A DNA stretch of 64,000 bases from Sipunculus nudus (GCA_026874595.1 CM049310.1:83675056-83739055); one strand, 5' to 3'; positions 1 through 42,297 are shown, counted from the stretch's first letter. Made by a program: numbers and translations. Notes: generated by a model from the sequence alone, not told the origin.

Positions 1-94
1 AAGGATCAGGTGGATAATAACAAATTAATACCACTATTGTATTTTTTACATGTCAGTGTTGATGATCATGGGAGATAATCATCACTCACATTGC

Positions 95-500
95 TGTATT
101 TTAAGATTTGACCTGCTTATGTGTTCAGGGGTTGAGCAGAGACTCAAATTTAAGCCAGGAGTTGGTTTCAATATCAAGCAATAAGCTGTTGTTTTTTTTT
201 TTTTGCAGGCTTTATGGGTATAGTGCAGGCTGTACCACACAGCCCTTTTTACTTGCACCTTTAGGGAGTTCCTCAGTGATACGACCTGGCAGTTATGTTG
301 ATTAGACACCCAGGACTGATAGGTGTGGTAGACACAGGGCCTGGTTAACCCCAGGATATAAAATGAGAGGTAGTATGTGTTACTGCCCTATCACATATAT
401 ATATCCTAAACCGAAATGGAAGTTTGCAGATATAAATACTGGTATACTTATTTAAGTTACCATTTAAAAAAAGTGGAGGCCGTTACCTCCACATACAAAA
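95..500 (+). repeat. SINE-like repeat S3, copy
   Basis: GCAGGCTTTATGGG, GACACAGGGCCTGGTTAACC and TACTGCCCTATCACAT match in order the copy at 27430-27850, which has TACTGCCCTGTCACAT. The coding frames here are chance. Confidence 0.48.
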
Positions 501-1289
501 AAAATTATAATTTTTGTTAAACTAAACAGATTGTGCCCTACTCTCAGTATTTAGTTTCTTGCTTGTTTATAATCACATTTTAAAAAGGAATTTTTATATA
601 AAAGTTACCTATTGAACTTCAGCTGTGTCATCTGAAAAAAAACCCACCTAAATTATGGTAATTTCTTATGTCATTCTCGTATTCTCAGAGAAGAATTTAG
701 TTGAGCAATTGCGGCTCTGTAGAAATAGGTTGGAGAAGCCAATTACCTTAAAGCTATTGTAAAAGCATTAATTATCAGATTATTGACATTTACTGTTTTT
801 TTCACTGGTGTGAATCAACTCTTCTTGAACAGTTTGCCAAGTTGTATGATAAGGAAGACACTTAATCTATAGACCCCCCTAAGGTTGGTATCTTCTCACT
901 TATGAGTGTTAACAGCATGCTTGATCATCAAGTTTAGCTCATTGTTCAGGTGCAGTGTTCACACAAGACAATCACTCCTGGCCTTTTATACGAGACATGA
1001 AGACAAAGGTCATGATGGTTTTTTACATGTCTATCATAATTTTGGTCTACTCAATCATTTTTCGTTTTTTGCTTGTTATCATGTGTGATGATCCACCTTG
1101 AGTGTCCAGTATTTTATGACATAATCACTGTGGCATGTGTATCACCTTGATCAGACAAGGAGGATATGTTGTCACCTATGTCTGTCTGTTTGATTATCTT
1201 TCATTAGTCCCCCAATGTAAGGAGGAAGGACTACTAAAATGGTCTGCGTCTGTCTGTCTATCCATTTGACCCGCCCAGTTCTTACCTCA
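501..1289. other. No feature recognised
   Basis: AT-rich sequence, only short chance frames. Confidence 0.6.
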
Positions 1290-1440
1290 TATCTCTATGA
1301 TCCTTGCCACCAAATTTTACAGACTCACACAGCACACTGCAAAGCATTGGCTTATCGGACTTGCTGCCAGATGCCCTTATTGAATTTGTTTGATTGTTTT
1401 GGCGGGCCCCCACATATTACAGAGTAATCAGTATGAGCAA
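1290..1440 (+). repeat. R1 3' fragment
   Basis: GGCTTATCGGACTTGCTGCC and GATGCCCTTATTGAATTTGT match the R1 copies at 1958 and, inverted, at about 16585. Confidence 0.5.
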
Positions 1441-1689
1441 TAAATCGCATTGTCATTGAATATCACAGTTGTTTAAACTGCTTTGTTGCATCGTTTATAT
1501 AAAGCTCAGACTTCCTAAACTGCAGTCCTAAGTAGAGATTCTAGCAAATCAGAATTCCCTCATTTTGGGCAGAAATAATTTTGGAAAGAGACTTTGTGAG
1601 TAAATAACAGAGGCGCACATAAATTTAACTAATGCTCACCATAGTACTCAATGCCTGAGCAACAACCGGACCGGTGATCAAAGCTGTCG

Positions 1690-2010
1690 TTTAAAGGTAC
1701 CCAGTGACCTACCTTTTGTAAAAGAATTTATGTGATTTCTGGCTTCCTATGTGTATATATAAATGATCCAAAGGTAATTTTAGATATGAAGAGTTCTAAT
1801 AAGGCCTCTGTGAAGGATGTGTGAACTTTTTTATCAGCAACATGTTTGTAAACACAGCATTGTGACGAACAGGAAAACATGTAACCTAGGGTGGTAGGTT
1901 GCATATATGCAGAGGTAGACAGATCACTTGTTGCAAAACGCCATTTGCATTTGCTCTGGCTTATCGGACTTGCTGCCAGATGCCCTAATTGAATTTGTTT
2001 CTATTGTATT
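1690..2010 (+). repeat. R1 copy
   Basis: Shares ATGTGATTTCTGGCTTCC, ACATGTAACCTAGGGTGGT and GGACTTGCTGCCAGATGCCC with the 16475-16880 copy. Its last block is also present separately at 1345-1400 with the continuing TTTGGCGGGCCCCCAC end. Confidence 0.58.
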
Positions 2011-2440
2011 TTGTCCCATCATAAGCTTTGCCAGGGATTCATGAAAAATTTCTATGTCGGTGAAAAGTCAGGGAATTTAATCAAAAGTCATGAAAGTTGG
2101 TGATTAATAGGGAAGGTCATGAAAATGTCAGGGAGTTTGTAAATGTGTGTTGGTTATCAGGTTGGACGTTTTTTGAATGTCTTGCTTTAAGAGGCAGCAT
2201 TTATTTTATCTGTTTTTTTAATTTATTAATCTTTACATTTACTCTCTGCTTTGTATGTAGATCCAATTAATGATGCTCTTCAATTTAATTTTTTTATTAT
2301 TCAGGTCAGCCATAAAATGAGATTAAAGAGTCCAAATACCAAGTTGTATGAGTTTATTATACTTGACAACTAATAGAAAGTTACTGAAAAGTCAAGGAAT
2401 TCTTTGATGCCTGGTTTTTGACAATCACGCATCAGATATA

Positions 2441-3028
2441 TTAAAAAAAGAAACAAAGGCTGCCCTTTTTGCAAAATTAAAAAGAAATAGAAAAAAGGCT
2501 GTCTATTTGCCAAATTAAAATATAAGAAGAAGAAAAGCTTATCCTCTTCCAAATTAAAAATAACTAGAAAAAAAGGCTGCTGTCTTTGCCAGATTAGAAA
2601 GAAGAGGAAAAGTTTATCTTCTTTCCAAAAAAAAGTAGAAGAAACGGCTGCTCCCTTTGCCAAATTTAAAAAAAGAAGAAAGGCTTTCCCTCTTTTCCAA
2701 ATAAAAAAAAAGAAAAGGCTGCCCTCTTTGGCAAAATAAAAAAAAATAACAAGAAAAATTGATTCTCTTTTCCGAATTAAAAAAAAAGAAGAAGAAAAGG
2801 CTGCCCCTTTACGAGATTGAAAAGGCTGCCCTATTTGCTAGATTGAAAGGCTGCCCTCATTGCAAAATTAAAAAAAAAAGATGAAGAAAAGTTTTATCCT
2901 CTTTTCCAAATGAAAAAAAGGAAAGGGTGCCCCTTTTCCAAATTAAAACAAAGAAGAGGTTACCCTCTCTGTCACATTTAAAAAAAATAATAAATAAGTC
3001 TGCCCTCTTTGCCATATTATTAAGTCCC
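2441..3028. repeat. A-rich minisatellite
   Basis: About fourteen degenerate 35-50-bp units of the form GGCTGCCCTCTTTGCCAAAT followed by an A/AAG-rich spacer. The 97-codon minus frame rich in Phe/Leu is produced by the repeat. Confidence 0.85.
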
Positions 3029-4684
3029 ATAGTCTGTTGAACAATAAATTTATATTGTATGGCCTAAAGTGATGGTAGTTGGTGTCCAGCACTGTACTTT
3101 ACTGTTCTCATTATACTCATGCTGAGTAAAGATCTATGGATGGACAGGTATGATCTGTGGTCCTAGACAATAACATAATCATCATTCTTGGTCAGAAAAT
3201 ATTGGGTGTTAATGGGATGATAATGGTCAGTACCACATCAAAGGATTATTACACACTATAGTTAACCGTTATTTTTGTAAATCCATGAGGGAGGTCCCGT
3301 ATTGATGTCACACCTGTTGGTAATTCACACCCTGGGGGTCACCCTATATAATATAATTAGATGCGTGGGTAGAGTAATGTGTGTATGTGAAGGGGGATCA
3401 CATATATTATGTGGCAATTAATGTATTGAGTTTAATAACACAGTGAACCAGTTATGACTTGTCTTACATAGTGAGTATCACTGAATATATTAATATATAT
3501 TCTGATCACCGCTTCGGAGTTGTTTGCCTACAGTTGTCATCCTCTTGATTCACTGACCTATCAAGTGACACATTCCTTGGCAGGGACGATCAAGTCATGA
3601 TTAGTGTACACCCAGAGGTATACAGAATCAAATGCCTTTGGATAATTAACAAGAGGACTGCTCAAGGCATGTTTACCTGTGGAGTCTAGCCCCTTTACCT
3701 GGGTAAGCTTGGCTCGTTAATGATACATTCACTGCAGGTTACCTAACTCAGGTAAAGTTTGTCACTGGTCCTTGCTAGTTAGTGAGGATTAGCTGCAGTT
3801 TCTTGTGAGGGCTTGCCATATCTGATTTAACCCCACTAACTATGTCACGGGTGAACTCTGGCTCTGCATGGTTACTAGGATACTCATAACAGTTATTAAG
3901 TGAGAAGTCTAGCATCCATAAGCAGTACACCGCGTACCGGTATACATGCTCACCGGGATGGGAGAAGTTACAGTCGTGTTTCTGGTTTAATGATAAGACA
4001 CCTATGTCAGCTTTGTGGGAGTGATTATTTGTTACTGCCATTTGGAGATTAAACGTCAGTGGATCAGCAAACAACAAATATACCAAGTGGGATATCACAA
4101 GTTACATAGCACTGCAAACATGGCAAGAGGATATCATCAAAGTTTATAATTAACCAGATATGAATTTAATTCAGTTGGATACCACAGTGTTTTATTTCAG
4201 TACACAGATATTATCAGTGCATTAGAAATTGTGTCACTTACTTTCAAGTATATACATTTGGATTAAGTGAATCTTTGACATTTGGAGTTGGAACATCTTT
4301 GACATTTGGGATCGAGAATCCTGTTGTCAGTATAAATTTGAGTGACATTAGTAAACTACAGGTGTTCAGGTGACTGTTATGTCTAAAGACAGGATGACAC
4401 GGCACACGTACCAGCAGTACAGTTCTAATATGTTCCTCAAGTTCCCATTCACCAACAATACTGTAAGTAATTATTATATTACATTTAAATTTCAATGTAT
4501 AGTTTCAGTTATATTCTTTTCTTTGTAAAAAAAACTGTTTTATTTGTTGTTATATTCTACCTGGTAGTTCTATTTAAAAACTTTATAGTAATTGTTATTA
4601 TAATAAAAAATCGTAGTAATAATTTTATTATTATTATCATTGCAGTAATAATAATAATAATTTATCATCATACATGTCATACAC
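3029..4684. other. No gene recognised
   Basis: A 107-codon minus frame (3775-4098) has no recognisable domain, no clear splice context and low coding character. Two short TTTGACATTTGG repeats at 4274-4310. Confidence 0.5.

Positions 4685-4751
<67 letters not shown>
4685..4751. repeat. (AAT)n-(ATT)n palindromic microsatellite
   Basis: AAT units switch to ATT units midway, giving a perfect self-complementary tract. Further AAT/AAG units follow at 4807-4830. Confidence 0.9.
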
Positions 4752-4755
<4 letters not shown>

Positions 4756-4873
4756 AGCCATAATCCATTATTATGTTCATGTAGAAAAATAACCGGAACT
4801 ATTTATAATAATAATAATAAGAAGAAGAATGATTAATATTATCTTATATTTATTTCTTATTTCTTAGCTTTAA

Positions 4874-5159
4874 GGCTAATAAAATTAAAAGGTATGGTTC
4901 TCAGGCACCGCCTGCGTCAGTTTAAACCACCCGCATTATAAATTATTATTTTGATTTTTATCTTTTAAGAAGATAAATAATAAAATTTATGTAGAACTTT
5001 TACCTGTTTAGAAAACAAATTTGTTATTTTCATGCTTTTGCCTGATCATATAATGATTTTTATTGAAACATACAAAAAAAGGTAAAAAATAAAATATGGC
5101 CCGCCCGCACTGTTTTCAGAAAAAAGTGCCTGAGAACCATACCTTTTTATTTATTTGCC
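4874..5159. mobile_element. PIF/Harbinger-like MITE copy A
   Basis: Terminal inverted repeats carry AAGGTATGGTTCTCAGGCAC (left) and its reverse complement (right), starting GGC and ending GCC. Flanked by a 3-bp duplication TAA (4871-4873, 5160-5162). The 3-bp TWA target is typical of PIF/Harbinger. No transposase frame; non-autonomous. Confidence 0.8.
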
Positions 5160-8100
5160 TAACTTGATTTTTGTTTTTATTTATGGAAAGGGACAATGCG
5201 CTGGTCTCTAGTAGATGAGTATAGGGCCTGTCTTTCAATAAAATGAATTTTTATCTTTTAAAGTATGTTGAAAGAAAGAAACTAAAATTATATATGTGCT
5301 TCTTATTTATATATATTTTTACCAAATAACCAAGCAAGTCCTTGTCTAATCAGATGGCGGGCTGCTGCCCAGTAATGCCCTCTGGTGGCTGCCATCTGAA
5401 CTACAACAACTACATTACCAGTATGCTTTTTCACAAACAATGAACACATGATATAGTACTTGAAACATATATCACATAAATAGATTAGACCTACATGTTG
5501 GTTACGTATTTGGTCACCATATTTTGTATTCATAAAGAGTTCTAACCTCGATCATGTGATATCACAATTTTATTGGTTGTATATAATATTTGTCAGAATT
5601 AACTGATCATCACTGGTGTCATTATGGTAATAATCAGGTCATGTGACCAGGATCCTATCACAATTTTTATGATCATAATATATATAGGTAATTATAATTG
5701 TGATAGGATCTTGTTCGCTTGACCCGAATATGGTCATGTTGTATTTGAATGAATAGAAATTAATTCTGAAATGTAAGGCCTCAGGCCCATGGTTCAACAA
5801 ACAAAACATGTTCATTTTTCATACATACAAGAGTCAGTAATATTGAAAACAACAAAGAAAAAAAAATACCTTAATATTTCTGACAGTGTCTCATTCCTGC
5901 AACTTTACCAATATCAAATAAACCTCAGCAATTGTTAAATATGTATCTTACTCTCTAATTTCACTAACAGAATCCTGAATGTATTTTGTTGTAACTCAGG
6001 CTGGTAAAGTTCCTTGCATATTTGTTGTGTATTTGCCAGCCACCAAGCATGCCACCCAAAGATTCTGTGTTTGACAGGTTTGCCTTTATCATGTCACCAG
6101 GAAACACTGATGGTTGCCATAGAGAAGCGAATTACATTATTTCTTTAGTGAATCGTCACTTAGAGTATTATATTGAAATTGCTGGCTGTGTACAATGATA
6201 TCATTGTAATACTAATAGTTTTGTAATTAAATTTGCTGTGCAGTGCATTTTTGTCATGACTTTCATCACAGCTTTAGATAGGCTCATTAAGTCCAGTTTA
6301 ACCAACAGATGGCCAGATTACAGTTCTTGTTACCCACACTCTGGCATAAAATTTCCCCTTGTTTTAGCATCAACTGGCATTAAGCATCTAATCAGCTGTC
6401 TGGTTTCAAAATAATCAGTCACAGTACCCAAAACTCCTGCGGTACAATACATCGTAATTGGACTTTGTGCTGCCATCCACTCTAAAACATTTTTTCAAGC
6501 TCTGTGGGGGCTTCAGCAAACAGTACATGTCAGGTCTCGGAATGATTGATTTTCCCAGAATCCTCTTCTCTTTTTGTCAGCCGCACCCCATTTTAATCAG
6601 ACACAGGTGTTGCTGGAGGATACCTCAACTTGGTGTAGGTGTATGTGATATTATATAAGGAATCATTGGATACATGATAATACACTGTTTACAGGACATT
6701 GTATTTAAAATTTAATTTATAAATTTCACAAACATATTACCATATACTAACATATAAATACTATGCAGCTCACAGACCTACCGTACTTCTGTCCACATGA
6801 CTACTGGAGAGTGGCATTTATACAGATGTGTGCCACATCACTCAGTATAACAAACTATTAGAAAAGTAACATTTTGATTATTTTAATTATCCAATTAGTC
6901 ACTTAACCAAAAAAGTACTGTAAATATGCCATTAATCAACAGTTTTGTATTATTGGAAATGAATAAACTCAAATATTGAATGCCAAAACTTATGGTCTAA
7001 AAGCTAAACTAAGTAGTGTTAAAGTTTGCCATAAATTACATTAAAGTATACTTATTTTACTTAATGTAAACTATATCCTTAACTGTCACTCACAAAAATT
7101 ATAATTATGGCAGACCCTTCCCATAGAACCAACAAAAATGAATAATATGGTTGTTTTTTTCAGTATTTGCCCATCTATATGCTCCTTATGCACTGAATAT
7201 ACACTGCAGTAGTCCCCGCTCTTGTTGGTCTGATTCTTGGCCCTGTGCCAGAACCAGTGTAATCTGACCAGCATTTGGAGCTGGATGCACAATGCAATAC
7301 CATGCTCTCATTGGTCTGTTTACGATTCTTTGCTCTGTGCCCACCCATGTGGTGTAACCCAGAGTACCTTGCTATACATAGCAGTGGTTAAAATGAAAGG
7401 ATGTCTGGGACGACTGCAGTGTATACATAACTGCTGCGGGAAAAGCATAGCCCATCTAAGACAGGTTGTATTATGGTAAAATCAGCGTCCATTAACCATA
7501 AGTTACCTTTAGTAACTTACTGGAGATCTGATGGATTTTCAGGAAAATCCCTATGAATATTTTCCAATAGATCATCTAGCCTGATTTTGACTCTTTTCAA
7601 AATTCATGCATATTTAATATGGTCAGGGGTCACCAGGCGTCTTTCTGAGGACAGCAGGATAACTTCCTGGGAGTATGATGTATTTTGATGAAATTCAGTA
7701 TGAATTTTTAACTACTAGAGTAACCCACTTGTGTCTTAGGTACTATGTAAAATCTGTGCATATTTAATGAGGTCAAAGGACAAACACAGGTGTGCTGGTG
7801 TTGTTGTATTGGCTGTAGTTTAGCTGCTAAGCATAATTGATGCTTCGACTGAACAGTTGTATAGTCTTCTTCCAATGTTTAAAAATTCAAAATTAATATT
7901 AAAAATTTATAATCACAAGCCTGAGCATATCATAGGTGCATATTTTTGTGATTGCAGACCATTTTCATTCCAATTACTATGACAGATGGTGCTGCAAGTT
8001 CACCCACTCAAATTATTGATAGATGGTGCTAGGATTTATTAACCCTTTACTGTTTAGATTTATTTTAGATTTTGGAGAGGGTTTGTTTCAGGTTTATGGA

Positions 8101-8225
8101 AACCTTTTGAACTAAAAAAAATAATGTCTGACCTTAGAGAATTTAGACAAACAAGAAAGTTCATGGTGTCAATCTTCAGTGAACCTCATTGGGCATCTGG
8201 AGAAAAAAAGGGTTAAAATTAAACC
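5160..8225. other. No gene recognised
   Basis: AT-rich with two inverted repeats (CAGATGGC...GCCATCTG at 5351-5398; 5651-5710). Short frames at 6458-6658 and 7237-7479 show no domain. Confidence 0.5.
5651..5710. repeat. 15-bp perfect inverted repeat
   Basis: GATCCTATCACAATT at 5651-5665 and its exact inverse AATTGTGATAGGATC at 5696-5710, 30-bp AT-rich loop. Confidence 0.7.
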
Positions 8226-8270
8226 ACACACACACAAACACACACATATATATATATATATATATTTATA
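8226..8270. repeat. (CA)n and (TA)n microsatellite
   Basis: ACACACACACAAACACACAC followed by a TA run, directly before the foldback element. Confidence 0.85.
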
Positions 8271-8275
8271 TATTC

Positions 8276-8547
8276 TAAATGTTAAGCACGCAGGAGCATC
8301 ATGTTATTACCCTGAGTTTTACGCTTTGCCGATATCGGCACCCGGGCGATCATCAGATAACTGACGCTTGTTGGGGACCCAGCTATAACTGTTATTTTCT
8401 TTTCACACGGTTCGATGGCTTCAGGTGTCTGCATTTCAAAATTAATTGATAGGTGGTAGAATAATAGTTATAAAAGAAAATAACAGTTACTGGCAATGGC
8501 GTGAAACTCGGAGTGATAACATTGTGCTCCAGCGTGCTTAACGTTTA
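8276..8547. mobile_element. Long-inverted-repeat (foldback) element
   Basis: The left arm from TAAATGTTAAGCACGC and the right arm ending GCGTGCTTAACGTTTA pair over about 50 bp (TGTTATTACCCTGAGTTTTACGC against its inverse). The inner arms also share TAACTGTTATTTTCTTTT and its inverse. TA or TTAA could be the target duplication. No transposase. Confidence 0.65.
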
Positions 8548-8609
8548 GCTAACCTGCTCTACCTTAGCTGTATCGAGCTCTATACTGCAAGCACTGGAAC
8601 CTACTTAGG

Positions 8610-8612
<3 letters not shown>

Positions 8613-8660
<48 letters not shown>
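8613..8660. repeat. (TA)n microsatellite
   Basis: Uninterrupted TA run of about 24 units. Confidence 0.9.
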
Positions 8661-8666
<6 letters not shown>

Positions 8667-9311
8667 GCTTATAGCTCTTAAGATGAGAATATATAGTTCT
8701 CAGTGCCAGTAACAAGCATGTACAAGGGTCATACATGTATGTTACACAAATATGTAATCAAGTCTATTACTCCACTCATTATTAATGAATACATTTCTAC
8801 ACAAATCCCTTTAACAAGCTTAGGACATTGGTGCAGTATATTCTATTACCTGAACTAGCTACACAGAACAAATATATGCATAGACTGAACAATAGGTGTT
8901 GCTCACTGGTGGAGGGAACACATGGGGGGGGGGGATTATATAGAGTCATCTGTATGTTACCAGTCACTAACTGTCGTTGATTACTTAGAACTACCATGAC
9001 AAGGTCTCCTGCTACCAGAAATCAATACATGGCAGCACAGTAGTCCACAAGCTTCATTCTTGGTGTGTAAGGACCACTTTATTACAGACTCTGGTTCGCT
9101 TCACCAGAATATCCCTAGTAATGAGCACGGTGTACCCACAGTGGACTCAGGCCCGGTTCCTATGGACATATCACATTGGCAGGCCGAGCGGGGATGGTCT
9201 ATCCAGTGTTGTTTTACGAGAACCTCTGATGTTTGTCCTAATGTTATAAGAAGCTGCTTTCCATCTTATTTGTAATTAGTACCCTAATGGAAGCGTGATA
9301 CAGCCGCTCAC

Positions 9312-37790
<28,479 letters not shown>

Positions 37791-37926
37791 GATGTTCCCC
37801 AAGACTGATGGGCATGACATACAAACTGCAGAAATTGTTGACAGATATTAGTCATTATGAGGCCTGAATATTGATTATATACATATAATTATGTATTAAT
37901 CTTATTACTGTATATTCGATACTTAC

Positions 37927-37932
37927 AATAAA
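37927..37932 (+). promoter_or_regulatory. Poly(A) signal of the DYRK4-like gene
   Basis: AATAAA 137 bp after the stop codon, with a T/G-rich stretch (GTTCTTTATTCTTGTT) just downstream as expected for cleavage. Longer 3' UTRs cannot be excluded. Confidence 0.6.
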
Positions 37933-39039
37933 AAATGTTCTTTATTCTTGTTAATTCTCAGATTCTTTATTCTCAGACGTCCAATCATGTTGGACTTTAA
38001 TTTAAAACATACAAATGGACAACATAAACTAGTTTTAGTATTAAATCTTATTAAAATAAAAAAGAATATGAACAGTGCATGTCGCCAAGTTTATAAATGT
38101 TATATGCTTGCATTTTCCAGCACAAATTAATTCTTGTCCAATGCCAGTTTTTTTCCCCAAAAATTATGTAAAGCCTTTAGAATTTGTTTCTTAATTGAAG
38201 AGCTTTAGAGGAGATCCATTTCAGTGCATAAGAAATGCTCTCAGATGAGTTGTGTATTCATCTTGAATATTCCTATTGTAATGCATTTAAGATGTTTTAG
38301 CAGGTTTAATAACAACTTTTACAGCAGAAAAAAAATATCTTTAGGAAGGCTGTAATGAATCACAGGTGCATCAATGCATTGTGATACAAAGTGAAATATG
38401 TTATCAGTATTGTCAGATGCCCAAGTATAAATACATCAGTGATAATAGACAGCCAACAGTAAGACCACCAGCATATTATAATAGCCAGCAGCCTGACATA
38501 TGTAAGAGGAAACATTATTGGCCAGATATCTGTCAACTGGCATCTGATTGGCTAACTGCTGCATGATCAAAAAATTGAAGGGGCTGTTTAATTATTCATT
38601 ATTAACAAAATTACCAGAGGCATTAGGAACTTTACTAGAAAAGCAGTTACTTGGAATCTGAAATTTGATACCATTTATATGTATTGTATCATGTATCCTA
38701 TCATTCAAATCGTGTATTGTATCATGAGAGATGTATCGCGATAGTCATCATATCATAAGACAATATTTTAGTACAGCTCTGCTTGTTATCTGAAGGACTA
38801 CAGTCATTTGTAAACTTTTCTTCTCTGTGATTAATTTATTTTCATCAATATTGTATATAATCTATTGACTTTTGAGGTGAATCTCATTGCTGCACAAGTA
38901 GCATTCACTTTGTATATTGAGGTTTTACTTGAACACTTCAAATCAAACAACAGTAGACATGTGTTTCCTTTTGCTGTGATAGCAGGATGACTTGAAAGTA
39001 ATCTAAATTGGATGAATGTGATTGGTGAATCAGTTGCAT
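37933..39039. other. 3' flank of the kinase gene, nothing recognised
   Basis: AT-rich; could include longer 3' UTR forms. Confidence 0.5.
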
Positions 39040-39345
39040 GGTACAATTTTGATTCTGGCTGATGATTGGCTGATTGTTTAGGAGAAATGTGATTGGTCAG
39101 AAATCAGACTGATGATTGGTTGATTGTTAAGGAGAATTTGATTGGTCAGAAATCAGACTGATGATTGGTTGGTTGTTGAGGAGAAATTTGATAGGTCAGA
39201 AATCAGACTGATGATTGGTTGATTGTTAAGGAGAATTTGATTGGTCAGAAATCAGACTGATGATTGGTTGATTGTTAAAGAGAATTTCATTGGTGATAAA
39301 TCAGACTGGTGATTGGTTGATTGTTTGATTTTGAGAAATATGATT
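39040..39345. repeat. 49-bp minisatellite
   Basis: About six units of CAGACTGATGATTGGTTGAT + TGTTAAGGAGAATTTGATTG. Confidence 0.85.
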
Positions 39346-40074
39346 GGCTGTTTACTATTAAGTAATTTTTCTCAGCTCAACAGCCCAGTGTCTTCATATT
39401 ATAAAGAGCAGTTATTATAGGCTCCATACAGTTTCCAGTATTGTGTTGGTATATCAGGTAGAGCTGTCCAGATTTGGACCTTTACCAAGAATCTCCAGAT
39501 AGATGATGAACCATCAATTGATTTTGTGGTTACAGCTTACATTTCAAAATTTATATAATTTATATTTATATATCAAAATACACCTGTTAATTAAGGTGAT
39601 TGTTCCTTAACATGCATAGCATAATGTATTTGAGAAGAACAGAGAAAGAAACTGATCTGTTATGCAAAAGGTATTTTAAACAACATTATTCAAGGGACTT
39701 CTTAGTGATTGAGACTACTTAAATTTTAAATCCTCTGACAATTTCTCCATATGTGAGATTTAATATCCTTTAAGATTTTGTCTAATGACAAGCAGAACTG
39801 GTGTTTAGACATGTCTTATTTCATATTTTATATCTTTTACAAAGCCATAATCAGAATAAGATAAAATATCTAAAAATATAAAATAAAACTTTAAAAAAAA
39901 TAAGCAGTTTATGTAATTAGAAAGGTAGCACATAACACTTCATTATAATTTGAATACATTTATTTCATCAATTTGTTTTATGAATAGAATCATAGCAAGT
40001 GCTGACACAGTTTTAAATTGTAAGGTATGTGGATTATATGATAATACTGTTGGTGCTGTTAAGGTGAATGAAAA

Positions 40075-40600
40075 GATAATACCTGATTAATGAATGTGTG
40101 AGGATGGATGAGATACCAACATGTAGATACCTAATGAATGGATAGTGTTTAAATGTGTCTGAGATTCCAAAATGAAGATACCTGATGCATGATGAATGAG
40201 TGTATATGTAGATACCTTATAAATTAAAAATGTGTGAGGGGAGATATCTAAAATGTTGATGCCTGATTAAAAAAAAGTTGTGAGTGGGCTATTAAGATAC
40301 CAATATGTAGATACCTGACTAATGAAAAGTGTCAGAGGATCGATGAGATACCAATATGTAGATACCTGACTAATGAAAAGTGTGAGAGGATAGATGAGAT
40401 ACCAATATGTAGATACCTGACTAATGAAAAGTGTGAGAGGATAGATGAGATACCAATATGTAGATACCTGACTAATGAAGAGTGTGAGAGGATAGATGAG
40501 ATACCATTACGTAGATACCTGGCTAATGAAAAGTGTGAGAGGATAGATAACATGCCAAAATGAAGATGCATGTATAATTAAAAGTGATGAGATGGGTAAG
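40075..40600. repeat. 51-bp minisatellite
   Basis: Four very similar 51-bp units (ATACCAATATGTAGATACCT, GACTAATGAAAAGTGTGAGA) flanked by diverged ones. Because 51 is a multiple of three it makes an artefactual repeating minus frame. Confidence 0.87.
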
Positions 40601-41756
40601 ATGCCAGTAATAGTATATGATAGCATGGAATCATATGTTATTGATAATTTCTGGATTATTAGCTAACTATGTTTATTATATGTCAAAGTGACTACCAGTA
40701 TCAGTATTCTTAACGTTTTACTCTTGTACAGTCTTATTCATGTATATAAATTTTGTCTTATTCTCAGAGTAACTTTGTACAGCACAGGGAAAGTTTGTGT
40801 GGATGTGACACCAAATTATGTTTGACAATCAGGTCTCTTGTACAGGTCAGCAGTAGGACGTTGATATCCCAATTATCTGTGATATTGTTGATGCTTCGTT
40901 ATGTTAATTACATGGCTAGTCTCTAATTATAAGTGCTATTGCAGTCAGCCTTGTGAGTACCCGCAGTAGGTGTTGTAGTTTATCCCTGGTTTTCTAACCC
41001 TGCTTTAAAGTAGCTTCCCTGGTAAAAACCATTAATTTAAAAACCAGTCCTATAGTTGTTTTAAATCCATACTAGATCACCATAAAGTATGTATAAATTT
41101 AAACCTCACACAGACTTATAATTGTGCATGAATTAATAACATTTTCATTCTTTTGGGAAAATAGTTTTCAAGATCAATGTAAATTTTTGTTTGTTATTGA
41201 AACAGAATTTTAAATTTTGTTTTTAAGCAAGAAATCAACCATGGTAGAGAAAAGTTTTTTTTTTAAAATGGCAAGTAGTTTATATCAGGCAAGTGAAAAA
41301 AAAGGTTTTTATCTTACTCATTTCTTAAAACAATGCACAGTTATAAAATAATCATATTTAAATACCGCAAGAACATTATAAAAGAGATTGATTGATTGAA
41401 TGACAGTTTCGCTAGGAATGCCACCATAAACTGTTAATATATTAATGCTTAGTATCTTAAAAGCAAATTGTACTTATTTGGCTGTTAGTTTTAACCTACA
41501 TGTAGATATCCAATTGATTTTGATTGGGAGCTTTTCCCTCAAACATTGTATTGTTTCAGTGTTGCATAAATATGTTTGAAACAAGTTTGTGACCTGATAC
41601 ACATATTATTTTTTTTATATTTGCTTAAAATTGCTTTTGTAATAATTTACCGTAATTTTTGTCCAATCAGCTGCCAGACTTGCCAGAACTTCCCTGATAT
41701 ACAAAGCACAGAAGACTTGATAAGCAACAGTATATAATGTGGGTATTATTAAACTA

Positions 41757-41858
41757 CAGTAAAACCTGTTTTATAGGACCACCATGGGACTGGCCAAAGG
41801 TGGTCCTAATTTGCAGGTGGTCTTATTAAACAGGTGGTCTTTCAGACAGGTTCAACTG
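41757..41858. mobile_element. pogo/Tigger-like MITE 5
   Basis: 102 bp, CAGTAAAACCTGT ... ACAGGTTCAACTG, flanked by TA. Its AGGACCACC/GGTGGTC motifs match the interior of MITE 2, so it may be a shortened member of that subfamily. Confidence 0.7.
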
Positions 41859-42241
41859 TATTTAAAAAAATGCCAAATCTGCATCTCCTAATTATATCTC
41901 AGTTTTGTATTTATAAACGGGGAAAAAATGTCACAGGAAATCAAAGCAGCTTCAGATACCGCCAAAATGATGAACAGTATTAATTCAACCAGTAATAATT
42001 GTAACTTTGTGAAGTGAATGAATGTCATTTTCAGGTTAATACAAGGCATGTTTTATGGACTGTGGGTATGAAATGTGCAATTATTTATATGCTTATTTGA
42101 GATTGAAATAAAGTGTAAATTTTAGGAATAATTAGAATTTAAGACACAGAGTTATTAGTATTAGTTTATTGTCTATGCATGTTTCAGTGAACAGTCCTGT
42201 CATATAGATTTTACAGTATGGTCACAAGCCCAAACTTATAA

Positions 42242-42243
<2 letters not shown>

Positions 42244-42297
<54 letters not shown>
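42244..42297. repeat. (TA)n microsatellite
   Basis: About 27 TA units; also creates a false minus frame of Tyr/Ile repeats. Confidence 0.9.

Noticed and set aside
2370-2663. 97-codon minus frame rich in Phe and Leu
   Set aside because: Produced by the A-rich minisatellite; no domain.
40332-40571. Minus frame with 17-residue repeats
   Set aside because: Arises because the 51-bp satellite unit is a multiple of three.
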